This document shows, in pieces, positions 1 through 9,269 of a stretch of DNA of 64,000 bases; within the stretch, counting starts at the first letter, position 1; each line of letters opens with the position of its first letter. Origin of the DNA: Clostridium magnum DSM 2767 (GTDB lineage Bacteria; Bacillota; Clostridia; Clostridiales; Clostridiaceae); contig NZ_LWAE01000002.1 in the NCBI RefSeq assembly GCF_001623875.1, positions 558,001 to 622,000 of the forward strand, in the 5' to 3' direction. Both the position numbers and the translations under genes were made by a program. Under the pieces are notes generated by a model. That model ran no database searches, was not told the origin of the DNA, and was given only the letters and a program-made list of their open reading frames with translations.

Positions 1-2
1 TT

Positions 3-200
3 TTAGCATCCATAAGTGATATATTAAAAACTATAGATGGAGTAGCTATGGCAGCTAATGAAGGAGCGGGAGGCACAACAGATATTGCAAACAGAATATC
101 AGATGTTAATGATAAGTCTAATGATGTACTGGAACATGTACTAAAAACTAGAGAAAGTGCCGATGAATTAAAAATAAACATTTCTGAATTTAAAATTTAA
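3..200 (+). CDS. Methyl-accepting chemotaxis protein, C-terminal end (partial at window edge)
   Basis: The only open frame at the left edge encodes about 65 residues ending in a TAA at 198-200. The piece reads as the C-terminal helix of a chemoreceptor signalling domain: it contains the stretch GGTTDIANRISDVNDKS, typical of Clostridium receptors, where the helix after the last methylation region carries small residues and regularly spaced I/V/L. The body of the gene and its sensor domain lie outside the window, so ligand and topology cannot be judged. The family assignment is inference from the short tail and is supported by the many chemoreceptors elsewhere in the window. Confidence 0.7.
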   Translation, partial: LASISDILKTIDGVAMAANEGAGGTTDIANRISDVNDKSNDVLEHVLKTRESADELKINISEFKI

Positions 201-277
201 AATTTTTATAGAATTGGAAACAATGAAAAATTTCCTTCCTTCTCTTTTATAAAAAATCATTAATTCCAGTTAATGTG

Positions 278-332
278 TATCAAAAATGAGAAAAAAATCT
301 CAATTTGAGATCGATTTTATATCAAATTGAGA
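278..332 (+). promoter_or_regulatory. Repeated inverted-repeat sites upstream of a sigma-54-type promoter (enhancer-like)
   Basis: 298-310 is TCTCAATTTGAGA, a perfect 6-1-6 palindrome. 320-332 is TATCAAATTGAGA, the same site with one arm slightly degenerate. Their centres are 22 bp apart, about two helical turns. A poorer third copy (TATCAAAAATGAGA) sits at 278-291. They lie roughly 65-120 bp upstream of the -24/-12 element at 372-388, the usual position of an upstream activating sequence for a bacterial enhancer-binding protein. The protein itself is not encoded in the window. Confidence 0.55.
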
Positions 333-371
333 AAATTCACAATCTTACCACAAGTTTTCGGGGTTATAACA

Positions 372-388
372 TTGGCATAAGAATTGCT
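372..388 (+). promoter_or_regulatory. Sigma-54 (-24/-12) type promoter
   Basis: TTGGCATAAGAATTGCT has the invariant GG (374-375) and GC (386-387) separated by exactly ten bases, matching the consensus TGGCAC-N5-TTGC. Transcription would start near 399. The only thing downstream on this strand before the opp genes, which run the other way, is the short segment to the terminator at 439-481. That makes a small RNA the likely product. Match to consensus is seen; use by sigma-54 is inference. Confidence 0.6.
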
Positions 389-398
389 ATATATAATT

Positions 399-481
399 AT
401 AGTTTGAGATAAATTTTAAGCCCTAAACCCTAAAATAAAATTACTTAAGATCAGCCCTCCTGAACTTAAGTAATTTTTTTA
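399..481 (+). ncRNA. Putative small RNA with C-rich terminator loop
   Basis: A transcript from the -24/-12 promoter would be about 80 nt and end at the U-run following the hairpin at 439-475. No start codon with a ribosome site and an open frame is visible. The hairpin has an 11-bp lower stem, an A-A mismatch, a 4-bp upper stem and a five-base CCCTC loop. The segment CCCTCCTGA around that loop is complementary to a Shine-Dalgarno core (AGGAGGG), as in several Gram-positive regulatory RNAs that target ribosome-binding sites. It could instead be simply the terminator of the flanking genes. Expression is untested. Confidence 0.4.
439..481. terminator. Bidirectional rho-independent terminator
   Basis: Stem 439-449 pairs with 465-475 (AATTACTTAAG and its complement), with an inner TCAG/CTGA stem. 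Seven T residues follow on the plus strand. On the minus strand the stem is followed by TTTTATTTT. It can end both the small RNA on the plus strand and the opp transcript on the minus strand, whose last gene stops at 509. Confidence 0.8.
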
Positions 482-508
482 TTTTATTCTATTCAAGTTT
501 CATATTTA

Positions 509-1471
509 TTAATACAAATGGCAAGCTACTTGGTGACTATTATCTAAAGTCTTTAGCAGAGGTTCCTTTTCCTTACATATGTCCATACATTTAAAACATC
601 TAGTATGGAATCTGCATCCCTTCGGAGGATTTAGTGGGCTTGGTACATCGCCCTTTAATATAATTCTGTTCTTTTTCTTTTTAGGGTCAGGAACTGGAAT
701 AGCGGACAAAAGAGCTTGAGTATAAGGATGTTTAGGATCACTGTATAAATTTTTATCATCAGCTAACTCTACAAGCTTTCCAAGGTACATAACTCCAACT
801 CTGTCGCTTATATGTTTTACTACATTAAGACCATGAGCTATAAATAAGTAAGTTAAATCAAATTCCTTCTGTAAATCTTTCAGCAAATTAAGCACCTGAG
901 CTTGGATAGAAACGTCAAGAGCAGATACTGGTTCATCACATATAATAAGACTGGGATTAACTGCAAGAGCCCTTGCTATACCGACTCTTTGCCTTTGTCC
1001 ACCGCTAAATTCATGTGGAAATCTGTTTCTGTGGTAAGACGAAAGACCAACACAATCTAATAGTCTTAGTACATTCTTTTCTATTTCTCCTTTTAGACAT
1101 ATATTGTTTATCTTCATAGGTTCAGCAATTATATCACCAATAGTCATTCGTGGATTCAAAGAAGCATAAGGATCTTGGAATATAATCTGTATTTCTTTAG
1201 ATAAGCTTCTTTTTTTAGAACCTTTTAAGTTACATATATCCTGTCCTTGAAAGATGACTTCACCAGAAGTTGGCTTTAAAAGATTAACAAGCATCTTTCC
1301 AGTAGTAGATTTTCCACAACCGGATTCACCAACAAGACCTAAAGTCTCCCCCTTATATATGTCAAAGGAAACATCGTCTACTGCTTTTACATAAGAATTT
1401 TTTTGGGATAAAAATACATTTTCTACATGAAAGTATTGTTTTAGATTTTTAACTTGCAATAAAGCTTCCAT
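509..1471 (-). CDS. oppF: Oligopeptide ABC transporter ATP-binding protein OppF
   Basis: ATPase subunit that powers peptide import together with OppD on the inner face of the membrane. Walker A is GESGCGKST at residues 48-56, the ABC signature SGGQR is near 156-160 and Walker B LIICDE is at 175-180. The C-terminal tail has the oligopeptide-transporter extension with four cysteines ([14 protein letters not shown], about 286-299), which in some relatives binds an iron-sulfur cluster. The start lies 2 bp after the oppD stop, with an AGGGGAAG ribosome site inside the end of oppD, so translation is probably coupled. It is the last gene of the operon. Assignment as peptide rather than nickel or glycoside transporter rests on the operon and is strong. 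Confidence 0.93.
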   Translation of the reverse strand: MEALLQVKNLKQYFHVENVFLSQKNSYVKAVDDVSFDIYKGETLGLVGESGCGKSTTGKMLVNLLKPTSGEVIFQGQDICNLKGSKKRSLSKEIQIIFQDPYASLNPRMTIGDIIAEPMKINNICLKGEIEKNVLRLLDCVGLSSYHRNRFPHEFSGGQRQRVGIARALAVNPSLIICDEPVSALDVSIQAQVLNLLKDLQKEFDLTYLFIAHGLNVVKHISDRVGVMYLGKLVELADDKNLYSDPKHPYTQALLSAIPVPDPKKKKNRIILKGDVPSPLNPPKGCRFHTRCFKCMDICKEKEPLLKTLDNSHQVACHLY

Positions 1472-1473
1472 AG

Positions 1474-2445
1474 CTAATCTTCCCCTTTCTGCTCATATAA
1501 GAAGCATCGTACTTGCCTATCCTTATGCTGTAATAGTGGAGGCATAGATTCTTTACAGATAGCCATGCATTTATGGCACCTATCACTAAAGGCGCAACCC
1601 TCTGGCATCTCTAGGGGATTAGGTACAGTACCAGGTATCATAAACAATCTATCTCTATCCTCATCTATTTTTGGAATGGAATTTAAAAGACCTATAGTAT
1701 ATGGATGCATTGGGTTTTCGAATAATTTATTTACAGGAGCTTTTTCAACTACTTTTCCACAATACATAACTACGACTCTATCAGCTACTTCAGCAACTAC
1801 TCCTAAATCATGGGTTATTAACATTATAGAAGTATTAAATTTTTCTTTTAATTTAAGCATGAGGTCAAGTATTTGTGCCTGTATAGTAACATCTAAAGCG
1901 GTAGTAGGTTCATCGGCAATTAAAAGTTCTGGATTACAAGCAAGAGCCATGGCGATCATAACACGTTGTCTCATTCCTCCGCTGAGTTGATGAGGAAAAT
2001 CATCAATTCTTTTTTCTGGTGAAGGTATACCAACTAACTCAAGCATCTTTACAGCTTCCTTTTGAGCATCCTTTTTGTTCATATTTTTATGTTTTATAAG
2101 AGCTTCCGATATTTGCTTTCCTATAGTATATACTGGGTTAAGACAAGTCATGGGCTCCTGAAATATCATGGATATTTTATTTCCTCTTAGCTGCTGAATT
2201 TCTTTTTTACTTTTTTTTAGTAAATCTTCTCCGTTAAATAGGATTTCTCCATCTATTACTTTTCCAGGAGGGTCTGGAATAAGCCCCATTATAGAAAGAG
2301 AAGTTACACTTTTTCCGCTGCCGGACTCACCAACTATTGCAACTACTTCACCTTTTTCTATATCGAAGTCTACTCCATCTACAGCATTAACTAATCCGCC
2401 TTTTACTTTAAATTGGGTCTTTAAATTCTTAACTTCAAGTAACAT
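1474..2445 (-). CDS. oppD: Oligopeptide ABC transporter ATP-binding protein OppD
   Basis: Second ATPase of the peptide importer, partner of OppF. Walker A GESGSGKS is at residues 39-46, the signature LSGGM at 154-158 and Walker B LLIADE at 174-179. The C-terminal cysteine-containing oligopeptide domain ([14 protein letters not shown]) is present. The 323-residue length is normal for the family. The start follows an AGGAGG site and lies about 18 bp downstream of oppC. DppD and OppD cannot be told apart from sequence alone, so the peptide length preference is unknown. Confidence 0.93.
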   Translation of the reverse strand: MLLEVKNLKTQFKVKGGLVNAVDGVDFDIEKGEVVAIVGESGSGKSVTSLSIMGLIPDPPGKVIDGEILFNGEDLLKKSKKEIQQLRGNKISMIFQEPMTCLNPVYTIGKQISEALIKHKNMNKKDAQKEAVKMLELVGIPSPEKRIDDFPHQLSGGMRQRVMIAMALACNPELLIADEPTTALDVTIQAQILDLMLKLKEKFNTSIMLITHDLGVVAEVADRVVVMYCGKVVEKAPVNKLFENPMHPYTIGLLNSIPKIDEDRDRLFMIPGTVPNPLEMPEGCAFSDRCHKCMAICKESMPPLLQHKDRQVRCFLYEQKGED

Positions 2446-2463
2446 ATAACAGCTACCTCCTAA

Positions 2464-3357
2464 CTACTTACGAAATTTAGGGTCTAATGCATCTCGCAGT
2501 CCATCTCCAAAAAGGTTAAATGCTAATACTGTTACTGTAATGGCGATTCCTGGAAACCATACTAAATAAGGTGCATTAAAGAAATACCCTCTACCAGAGC
2601 CAAGCATACTTCCCCATTCAGCATAAGGAGGTTGAACTCCAAGTCCTAAAAAACCTAAAGCTGAAGTTTCAAGGATAGCTGTAGATACTCCCAAAGTTGC
2701 TCTAACTATAATAGGAGACATTATATTAGGTAATATGTGTTTAAATATTATAGCTAAGTCATTATTTCCAATTACTTTAGCAGCCTGTACATATTCACTG
2801 TCTCTTACAGATAATATGCAACCTCTAACTATTCTTGCATACTCAGGTATAGTAACTATACTTATGGCTATTATGGCTTTATCAATACCTTTTCCAAGAG
2901 CACTCATAAAAGCTATAGCTAGTAATAGTGAAGGGAAAGCAAGGATCATGTCCATAAATCTCATTACTATTAAATCTATTTTACCGCCATAATATCCAGC
3001 TAAAGAACCAAAAATAGTACCTAAGGATAATGCTATAGCCACTGAAATTATGCCTACCCTAAGAGATATTCTTGTACCATCTATTATTCTGCTTAATATA
3101 TCTCTTCCTTGCTCATCTGTTCCAAACCAGTGAGACGATGAGGGTGGCTTTAAACTATCAGATAAGCTTCCTAAATAAGGATTATAAGGCATAATCAGTT
3201 TTCCAAATATGGATACTAGTACTAGAAACAATATTATGCAAAGCCCTAAAGTAGCAGCTTTATTTTTTAAAATTATTTCAAAAGTATTTTTAAAAAAGGA
3301 AAAATTACTTTTATTTTTTTCATTCTGCGATACTTCTTTAGATGTTTCATATTCCAT
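2464..3357 (-). CDS. oppC: Oligopeptide ABC transporter permease OppC
   Basis: Inner-membrane permease with an N-terminal OppC_N segment (one membrane helix about residues 25-47) followed by the binding-protein-dependent transport domain. The EAA-like loop EYARIVRGCILSVRDSEYVQ contacts the ATPases. The ATG at 3357 was chosen because GGAGG lies seven bases upstream. An in-frame GTG at 3375 would add six residues but overlaps that ribosome site. It pairs with OppB to form the transmembrane channel. The family call is secure; the substrate is inferred from the operon. Confidence 0.92.
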   Translation of the reverse strand: MEYETSKEVSQNEKNKSNFSFFKNTFEIILKNKAATLGLCIILFLVLVSIFGKLIMPYNPYLGSLSDSLKPPSSSHWFGTDEQGRDILSRIIDGTRISLRVGIISVAIALSLGTIFGSLAGYYGGKIDLIVMRFMDMILAFPSLLLAIAFMSALGKGIDKAIIAISIVTIPEYARIVRGCILSVRDSEYVQAAKVIGNNDLAIIFKHILPNIMSPIIVRATLGVSTAILETSALGFLGLGVQPPYAEWGSMLGSGRGYFFNAPYLVWFPGIAITVTVLAFNLFGDGLRDALDPKFRK

Positions 3358-3379
3358 TTTTATACCTCCATTCACAAGG

Positions 3380-4384
3380 TTAAGAATATTTAATTCTAGG
3401 GTCTAATAGGCCGTAAATTAAGTCTACTAAAAGATTCACGCTGACAAATATAACAGCCATAAGCATTACTGCTCCTTGTACTACAGGGTAGTCTGATTTT
3501 AAAATAGCCTCTATGGTATAGCTTCCTATACCAGGCCATGCAAATACCGTTTCAGTGAGCACGGCGCCACCAAGTAGAGATCCAAGTTGAAGCCCTATAA
3601 CTGTTATTATAGGTATAAAAGCATTTTTAAGAGCATGTCCTATTATGATCTTTCTTTCACCAAGGCCCTTTGCCCGTGCAGTTCTTATGTAATCCTGGCC
3701 TATAACTTCAAGCATAGTAGATCTTGTCATACGGGCTATTATGGCAGTAGAATATGCAGCAAGAGCTATGGCTGGAAGCATTAGATGTTTTATGGAATCT
3801 TGAAGAGCAGCCATATTTCCTGTAAATATGCTATCTAATATATAGAAGCCTGTAATATGGACTGGTTCCATACCTACTTGTATTCTTGAAGAGACAGGTA
3901 GTATATGAAGCTGTAATGAAAAAATTACTATTAATATAAGCCCAAGCCAAAATATTGGCATAGAAACTCCAAGAAGAGCACCTAACATACTTATATAATC
4001 TACTATAGAGTTTTGTTTTATAGCAGATATAACACCTATAGTTACTCCTACTATAGAAGCAATTATTATGGCAGTGAAGGCTAGTTCAACGGTAGCCGGT
4101 AAACGGGTAGTTAACTCACTCCATACAGAGGTTTGAGTTATTAATGAATTACCGAAATCTCTATGTAAAAGTCCCTTTAAAAAATCTAAATATTGAATGT
4201 ATAAAGGATTGTCTAATCCAAGTTGTTTACGAAGAGCTGCAATTTGATCTGCAGAGGCATGTTGACCTAAAATTATAGAAGTAGGGTCAGAAGTAAGTAC
4301 ATGCATAATTACAAATACTATTATGGATACTCCAATTAAAACAGGTACCAAAAGAGTTAATCTTTTTAATACATATTTTATCAT
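3380..4384 (-). CDS. oppB: Oligopeptide ABC transporter permease OppB
   Basis: Membrane permease of 334 residues with the characteristic N-terminal helix of OppB/DppB proteins (MIKYVLKRLTLLVPVLIG) and five further hydrophobic segments. The EAA loop TARAKGLGERKIIIGHALKNA fits the family. A GAGGAGG ribosome site precedes the ATG by eight bases. It stands directly downstream of the strong hairpin that separates it from oppA, so it is probably transcribed at a lower level than the binding protein. Confidence 0.92.
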   Translation of the reverse strand: MIKYVLKRLTLLVPVLIGVSIIVFVIMHVLTSDPTSIILGQHASADQIAALRKQLGLDNPLYIQYLDFLKGLLHRDFGNSLITQTSVWSELTTRLPATVELAFTAIIIASIVGVTIGVISAIKQNSIVDYISMLGALLGVSMPIFWLGLILIVIFSLQLHILPVSSRIQVGMEPVHITGFYILDSIFTGNMAALQDSIKHLMLPAIALAAYSTAIIARMTRSTMLEVIGQDYIRTARAKGLGERKIIIGHALKNAFIPIITVIGLQLGSLLGGAVLTETVFAWPGIGSYTIEAILKSDYPVVQGAVMLMAVIFVSVNLLVDLIYGLLDPRIKYS

Positions 4385-4416
4385 TTTTAATCCTCCTCAT
4401 AGCGATTAAACTAATG

Positions 4417-4467
4417 TTATTATATATAAAGGAAATACCTTTAAGGTATTTCCTTTATATATAATAA
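4417..4467 (-). terminator. 25-bp perfect hairpin between oppA and oppBCDF
   Basis: Bases 4417-4441 are perfectly complementary to 4443-4467 around a single central T. The arms contain TTATATATAAAGGAAATACC and its complement. On the minus strand the hairpin follows oppA by about 100 bp and precedes oppB. Such intercistronic hairpins usually act as partial terminators and protect the upstream mRNA, keeping binding protein in excess of permease. There is no long U-run, so read-through into oppB is expected. Confidence 0.65.
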
Positions 4468-4565
4468 TATGAACTTTACGGTATGTGAATAATGTTGTAT
4501 TTTAGTCTTTTGTAATTACTATTATGTGCTGAACAACGTTCATTAAATAGCAATTAAAAATTAAA

Positions 4566-6131
4566 CTAATTTTTATCTACATTTTGAAAAAATATTGGAC
4601 CTGTAGAGTGAACTTTAAAATTAATTACCTTTGATGAGTACGCAGCCATAGATTGAGCATAGGATATTGGAATCCAAGGAGCATCTTTAGCTGTTATATC
4701 TTGAATTTGTCCATAAATTTTATTTCTTTCATCACCATTTGGAGTAGATCTTCCTTTTGCAAGCAATTGATCTACTTGAGTGTTACTATATTTTGCAGAG
4801 TTTAAAGTCGATTTAATCTCTTTTGAATCAAATAAGGATAAGAAATTATCAGCATCACCATTATCACCGTTCCATCCATAGCAGAACATATCACCTTCAC
4901 CTTGAGCAAGTTTGTCTTTGTATTCTTTCCAAGGATATACATCTATGGTAGTAGTAACACCAATTTTAGCTAAGTAAGCTTGTACAGATTCTGCTAGTTT
5001 TTGTCCATTAACAGGGTTGTATGGTCTTGGATTTGAGTAAGTGATCATCTTAATACTTAAGTTTTCTTTACCTAATTCTTTTAACATTGCTTTAGCTTTA
5101 TCTGGATTATATTCATAAGGTTTAACGTCTTTACTGTATCCTGGAATAAATGATGGTAGCGGACTATTAGCAACATCAGAGTAACCTTGATATAGTTGCT
5201 TAACAAGTTCATCCCTATTTATAGCATAGGAAAGAGCTTCTCTTAATTTAGGATCATTAAATGGTGCTCTTGAACACATGAAACCTAAATAATTGATATT
5301 CATACCTTTGTTTTGAAATATATTCATCTTGCTTTCTTTTAGTTTATTTATATCATTAGGGTCTAAACCATCTATTGCATCTACGGAGCCTGCTATAAGT
5401 TCACTAGCACGAACAGAATTTTCCTTTATAAATTTAAATACAACCTTGTCCAATTTTGCTTTAGTACCCCAATAATCATTATTCTTTTCTAATTCTATAG
5501 ATTGACTTTTAGTCCATTTAACAAATTTAAAAGGACCTGTACCTACAGGGTTTTCCATCATCTTATCTCCAGACTTTTTAGCAGCAGTTGGGCTAACCAT
5601 TGGGGCAGCTAAAGACATAGCAAGATTTGCTAAGAAAGGAGTATAAGGCTCTTTTAAAGTTATTTTTACAGTATAATCATCAACTTTTTCTACCTTACTA
5701 ACTTCTCCAAAAGTGAAAGAAGCATATGGCATATCCTCTTTTGCTTTTGGTGGTATTTGACGCTGTATGTTATAAACCACCGCATCTGCATTAAATGGTG
5801 TTCCATCGTGGAATTTTACATTTTTACGAAGATTAAAGGTATAAACCTTTCCGTCAGCGCTTATATCCCATTTTTCTGCAAGACAAGGCTGAATTTCAGT
5901 TGAATCTTCTTTGTAAGCAATAAGGCCTTCATATACATTAACTATTACTTTTGCTGATTCACCATCATCAACATAGGCTGGATCTAATCCCCTAGGATCT
6001 GATCCTTGAGCAAAAATTAAAGTTTTAGGTGAGTTACTGTTTTGAGAAGTAGCAGTGCTGCCGCCACAACCGGTAAAAAAAGTGGCAGCTAAAAATGTAG
6101 CCATTATAGATGATAAAAATTTTTTCTTCAT
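4566..6131 (-). CDS. oppA: Oligopeptide-binding lipoprotein OppA
   Basis: Extracellular peptide receptor of the importer, family 5 solute-binding protein. Residues 1-22 are a lipoprotein signal peptide ending in the lipobox FTGC, so the mature protein starts with a lipidated Cys22 anchored to the membrane. The mature part has the family signature near residues 75-100 (CLAEKWDISADGKVYTFNLR) and the usual 521-residue length. A GGGGGAAG ribosome site precedes the ATG. It is the first gene of the operon and has its own sigma-A promoter at 6271-6298. Confidence 0.92.
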   Translation of the reverse strand: MKKKFLSSIMATFLAATFFTGCGGSTATSQNSNSPKTLIFAQGSDPRGLDPAYVDDGESAKVIVNVYEGLIAYKEDSTEIQPCLAEKWDISADGKVYTFNLRKNVKFHDGTPFNADAVVYNIQRQIPPKAKEDMPYASFTFGEVSKVEKVDDYTVKITLKEPYTPFLANLAMSLAAPMVSPTAAKKSGDKMMENPVGTGPFKFVKWTKSQSIELEKNNDYWGTKAKLDKVVFKFIKENSVRASELIAGSVDAIDGLDPNDINKLKESKMNIFQNKGMNINYLGFMCSRAPFNDPKLREALSYAINRDELVKQLYQGYSDVANSPLPSFIPGYSKDVKPYEYNPDKAKAMLKELGKENLSIKMITYSNPRPYNPVNGQKLAESVQAYLAKIGVTTTIDVYPWKEYKDKLAQGEGDMFCYGWNGDNGDADNFLSLFDSKEIKSTLNSAKYSNTQVDQLLAKGRSTPNGDERNKIYGQIQDITAKDAPWIPISYAQSMAAYSSKVINFKVHSTGPIFFQNVDKN

Positions 6132-6270
6132 TATAATCTTCCCCCTACTTTGGTTATTAAATGTTATTGCATTTTTTATAAATTAATTTTTAATAGAAAA
6201 AATTAATAAAAGAACAAAAGAAAACGTATAGAAATATTATATTATTAAACGTTCTTAGTAATTAGTTTAT

Positions 6271-6298
6271 ATTATACCACTTTAAACCAAAAATTCAA
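6271..6298 (-). promoter_or_regulatory. Sigma-A promoter of the opp operon
   Basis: On the minus strand TTGAAT (6293-6298) and TATAAT (6271-6276, preceded by TGG) are 16 bp apart. The start would fall near 6264, leaving a leader of about 130 bases before oppA. No recognisable riboswitch or operator is seen in that leader. Confidence 0.6.
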
Positions 6299-6411
6299 TG
6301 TTTTGTTTTTAATTTATACTTTTGTAAATTAAGTAATTAAATGTGTTGCATAATTTTAAATAAAAAGAATAAAGTTGTAATAATACGTTTATTAGTAGGG
6401 GAGTGAGTAAG

Positions 6412-8538
6412 TTGGATAATTTGAGCATAATTTTGTTTATAAAAGGAATTTTTAGTACTAAAATAGGGACTATCATTTTTTTCATTGAAATAATATTGTT
6501 TATAGCAGATATAATTTTTTATACTATAATTTACAGACATTTAGTACAAGTTAATAAATCTATAGATAATCAGTCTTTTAAGCCTTTTAAAGATTTAATA
6601 GCTAGATATGAGAATTTAATAAAAGAATCATCAAATCATGTCAATACTCAGTCCTATATAGAAGCATACTTTTCTAAGTATAAAATTTTTAAAAAAGTAA
6701 ATACCCCATTAATAAATATTGTTCACATAATACAAATGACCATACCTGTGTTTATTCTTATGGGAGTATTGGGCACATTTACAGGATTAACTGTGTCATT
6801 AAACTCCTTAAAAATGGGAGATATTTCTATTGATATTACAAAGATTGGGCCTATATTATCAGGTATGGGAGTAGCCTTTAATGCAAGTATAGTAGGTATA
6901 ACCTTCTCATTAATACTTACTGTTGCCACTAAAGTATTTAATGTAGAACAGCTGCTTATAAGCATTGTGTCAAAATTAGAAAACTATATGGACAACAAAT
7001 TACGCAACAGATATTCAAGAGAATTATTTAGTCAAATAACTGAGGCTGTGGAAAAGTTATCTAACTCTACACAACACTCAATTGATGAAATGAAAGAAAG
7101 TATTTGCTTTTGTTTAAATGGCACAAAAGAAACTTTTGAAAATGCAATAAACAAGCTTTCTGAATCAAACAACAAAACTATAGAAGCTTTAAACTTTAAT
7201 ATTAGTGAAGTTGCAAAGGAGTCAAAAGAAGCAATTATATTATATACAAATAATTTAGCTTCTTCTAATAACAGAACAATAAATGAGTTAAATTCAAATG
7301 TTAGCATAGCGATGAATAAATCAATAGAGGTAATAAAAGAGGTGTATGATTCAGTACAGGGACTTTATATATTTTCACAGCAATTTGAGCAGGCAACTTC
7401 CTATATAAATAACTTTAATGGACAGCTAAAATCATCTGTAGAAAGTTTCCAAGTTTTATTTAAAAGCTTCAGTGGTTTTATAAGTATATTTAAGAAAGGA
7501 ATGGATGATTTAGACAAAAAATTAGAGTTTTTAGGTGGTTGTGTAGATGATATAAAACACCAGCAGAGAAGAGTGGATCAAAGCTATGGTTCTATATTTG
7601 ATAAATTAGGTAAATTAAGTGATGACTTTTACTCATCTCTTAAAGATTTAAATTATGTTCAAAAGACTTTTTTAGATCAAATCAAGTCTTCTTACGATGA
7701 TTCAAGTAAAATATACTTGGAACAAATGAACAGATTAAATAGTAATTTGAAATTAATGTTAGACAAACTTACTGATAGTATGTCATCTAATATTAAGGAG
7801 TTAGATAACTATGCTGAAAAGCAGAAAAATAATATAGACAACATCATTAGTAATTTTGAATCTATTATGGAAGAAAGATTTAATAAAATTCTTAATAATA
7901 TATCAGAGATACAGATGGATTTTATTAAAGAATTTAAGAGTTCTTATGATGAAACAGGATTAAAATACATAAGTGAAGTATCGGATTTTAATGTTATTCT
8001 TAAGGTATTTTCGGATAAGTTTACAAATAATATATCAAAAAATATTTTAAAGTTATCTCAGCTATTTGAAAAAGAAAAGGAATTTATATTAGACATGAGT
8101 GAAAAGTATGGAAATGTGCTGCAGTACTGCGACAATATTAATGGAGAATATATAAAACAAACAAAACTAGCAAATAATTCTTTTAATAGCATGGATGAGA
8201 ATTTTAAGGATTTATCCTTATACTTTAGATATATGGAAAAACGGCAGAAAGAAGTTTTAGATGGATATAATGCAATTAATAGTAATATGGAAGGGATTCG
8301 GGATTATTTAACCAGTCAAAATGAAGAGCAGAGCAGAATCTACTCCGAAATTAAAGATAGCATGAAAGAGTACTTAGAGGAACATGAGAATATGTTGTCT
8401 AGTAATATAGTTCAACTAACTAATAGTATAAATGAGCAGAATAATTTAATGAGTTCCACTGCAGCAACTATAAACAATTTAGCTAGTTCAATCAGCGAAA
8501 GTAAGGAACAAAATTCTATTGAATCCTCACCAGAGTAA
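6412..8538 (+). CDS. MotA/TolQ/ExbB-type proton channel protein with long coiled-coil tail (ZorA-like)
   Basis: Predicted stator subunit. Three membrane helices are visible: about residues 15-45, 105-128 and 145-172, the last two carrying the MotA/ExbB core (GVLGTFTGLTVSL and GMGVAFNASIVGITFS). After about residue 185 the rest of the chain, more than 500 residues, is polar and rich in N, S, K and E with spaced I/L. That composition suits a long cytoplasmic coiled coil. ZorA of the Zorya anti-phage system has this plan and nearly this length. A TTG at 6412 has GGGGAG eight bases upstream and is preferred; GTG at 6403 overlaps that site. The next gene, 18 bp on, is its MotB/OmpA partner. No ZorC, ZorD or ZorE gene is present, so a defence role is only possible. 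Confidence 0.75.
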   Translation: MDNLSIILFIKGIFSTKIGTIIFFIEIILFIADIIFYTIIYRHLVQVNKSIDNQSFKPFKDLIARYENLIKESSNHVNTQSYIEAYFSKYKIFKKVNTPLINIVHIIQMTIPVFILMGVLGTFTGLTVSLNSLKMGDISIDITKIGPILSGMGVAFNASIVGITFSLILTVATKVFNVEQLLISIVSKLENYMDNKLRNRYSRELFSQITEAVEKLSNSTQHSIDEMKESICFCLNGTKETFENAINKLSESNNKTIEALNFNISEVAKESKEAIILYTNNLASSNNRTINELNSNVSIAMNKSIEVIKEVYDSVQGLYIFSQQFEQATSYINNFNGQLKSSVESFQVLFKSFSGFISIFKKGMDDLDKKLEFLGGCVDDIKHQQRRVDQSYGSIFDKLGKLSDDFYSSLKDLNYVQKTFLDQIKSSYDDSSKIYLEQMNRLNSNLKLMLDKLTDSMSSNIKELDNYAEKQKNNIDNIISNFESIMEERFNKILNNISEIQMDFIKEFKSSYDETGLKYISEVSDFNVILKVFSDKFTNNISKNILKLSQLFEKEKEFILDMSEKYGNVLQYCDNINGEYIKQTKLANNSFNSMDENFKDLSLYFRYMEKRQKEVLDGYNAINSNMEGIRDYLTSQNEEQSRIYSEIKDSMKEYLEEHENMLSSNIVQLTNSINEQNNLMSSTAATINNLASSISESKEQNSIESSPE

Positions 8539-8556
8539 TTATAAAGGTGTGATAAG

Positions 8557-9255
8557 ATGTTTACAAAATATAGTAAATTAATAGGGACCAGCAAAGAGGA
8601 TGGAAATATATGGCGTACCTTTACAGATCTACTGAGCACTATATTGTTATTTATACTTCTATTTCTTGTTTATAGTAACATAATAAAACAGGGAGAAATA
8701 GACGCAACAAAGCATAGGGTTGAACAGATTATTGGGTTAAGACAAAGTATTATTGAAGATATGAGAAACACCTTTAAAAGCGCAGGATTAGATATTGATA
8801 TTGATAAGAAAACTGGAGATATAATATTTAGCAGTGATGTTCTATTTGAATTTAATAAATCAGATATAAAGCCAGAATTTAAAGATAACCTTAATAAATT
8901 TATACCTCAGTATGTAAAGGTACTTCTTTCACCTAAGTATAGTGATTCTATTTCGGAAATAGTTATTGAGGGACATACAGATGATGTAGGGGAGTATAAC
9001 TATAATATGGATCTATCACAAAAAAGGGCAAATAGTATTGTAAACTATATATTGAGCAGTGATTTTAAGGTTATAGATGATTCAAAAAAACAAAGTCTAA
9101 GATCTTTAATTACGGCAAATGGTAAATCTAACAGCAGATTAATTAAAAATGCAGATGGTACAGTAAATGGTGATAAGTCCCGTAGAGTGTTGTTTAAGTT
9201 CCGCTTAAAGGATGAGGAGTCAATTAAGGAATTAGACGAAATCTTAAAAGAATAA
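8557..9255 (+). CDS. MotB/OmpA-type stator partner (ZorB-like)
   Basis: One N-terminal membrane helix (about residues 22-44) carries an aspartate near its start (Asp24 in WRTFTDLLST), the place of the proton-carrying Asp of MotB and ZorB. A periplasm-side OmpA peptidoglycan-binding domain covers about 120-215, with the core EGHTDDVGEYN and LSQKRANSIVNYIL. The 232-residue length matches ZorB. Peptidoglycan anchoring would fix the five-subunit MotA-like ring, allowing proton flow to drive the long tail of the upstream protein. The pair is clearly co-transcribed. Function beyond an ion-driven stator is not shown by sequence. Confidence 0.78.
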   Translation: MFTKYSKLIGTSKEDGNIWRTFTDLLSTILLFILLFLVYSNIIKQGEIDATKHRVEQIIGLRQSIIEDMRNTFKSAGLDIDIDKKTGDIIFSSDVLFEFNKSDIKPEFKDNLNKFIPQYVKVLLSPKYSDSISEIVIEGHTDDVGEYNYNMDLSQKRANSIVNYILSSDFKVIDDSKKQSLRSLITANGKSNSRLIKNADGTVNGDKSRRVLFKFRLKDEESIKELDEILKE

Positions 9256-9269
9256 AAATGTAATTTAGA

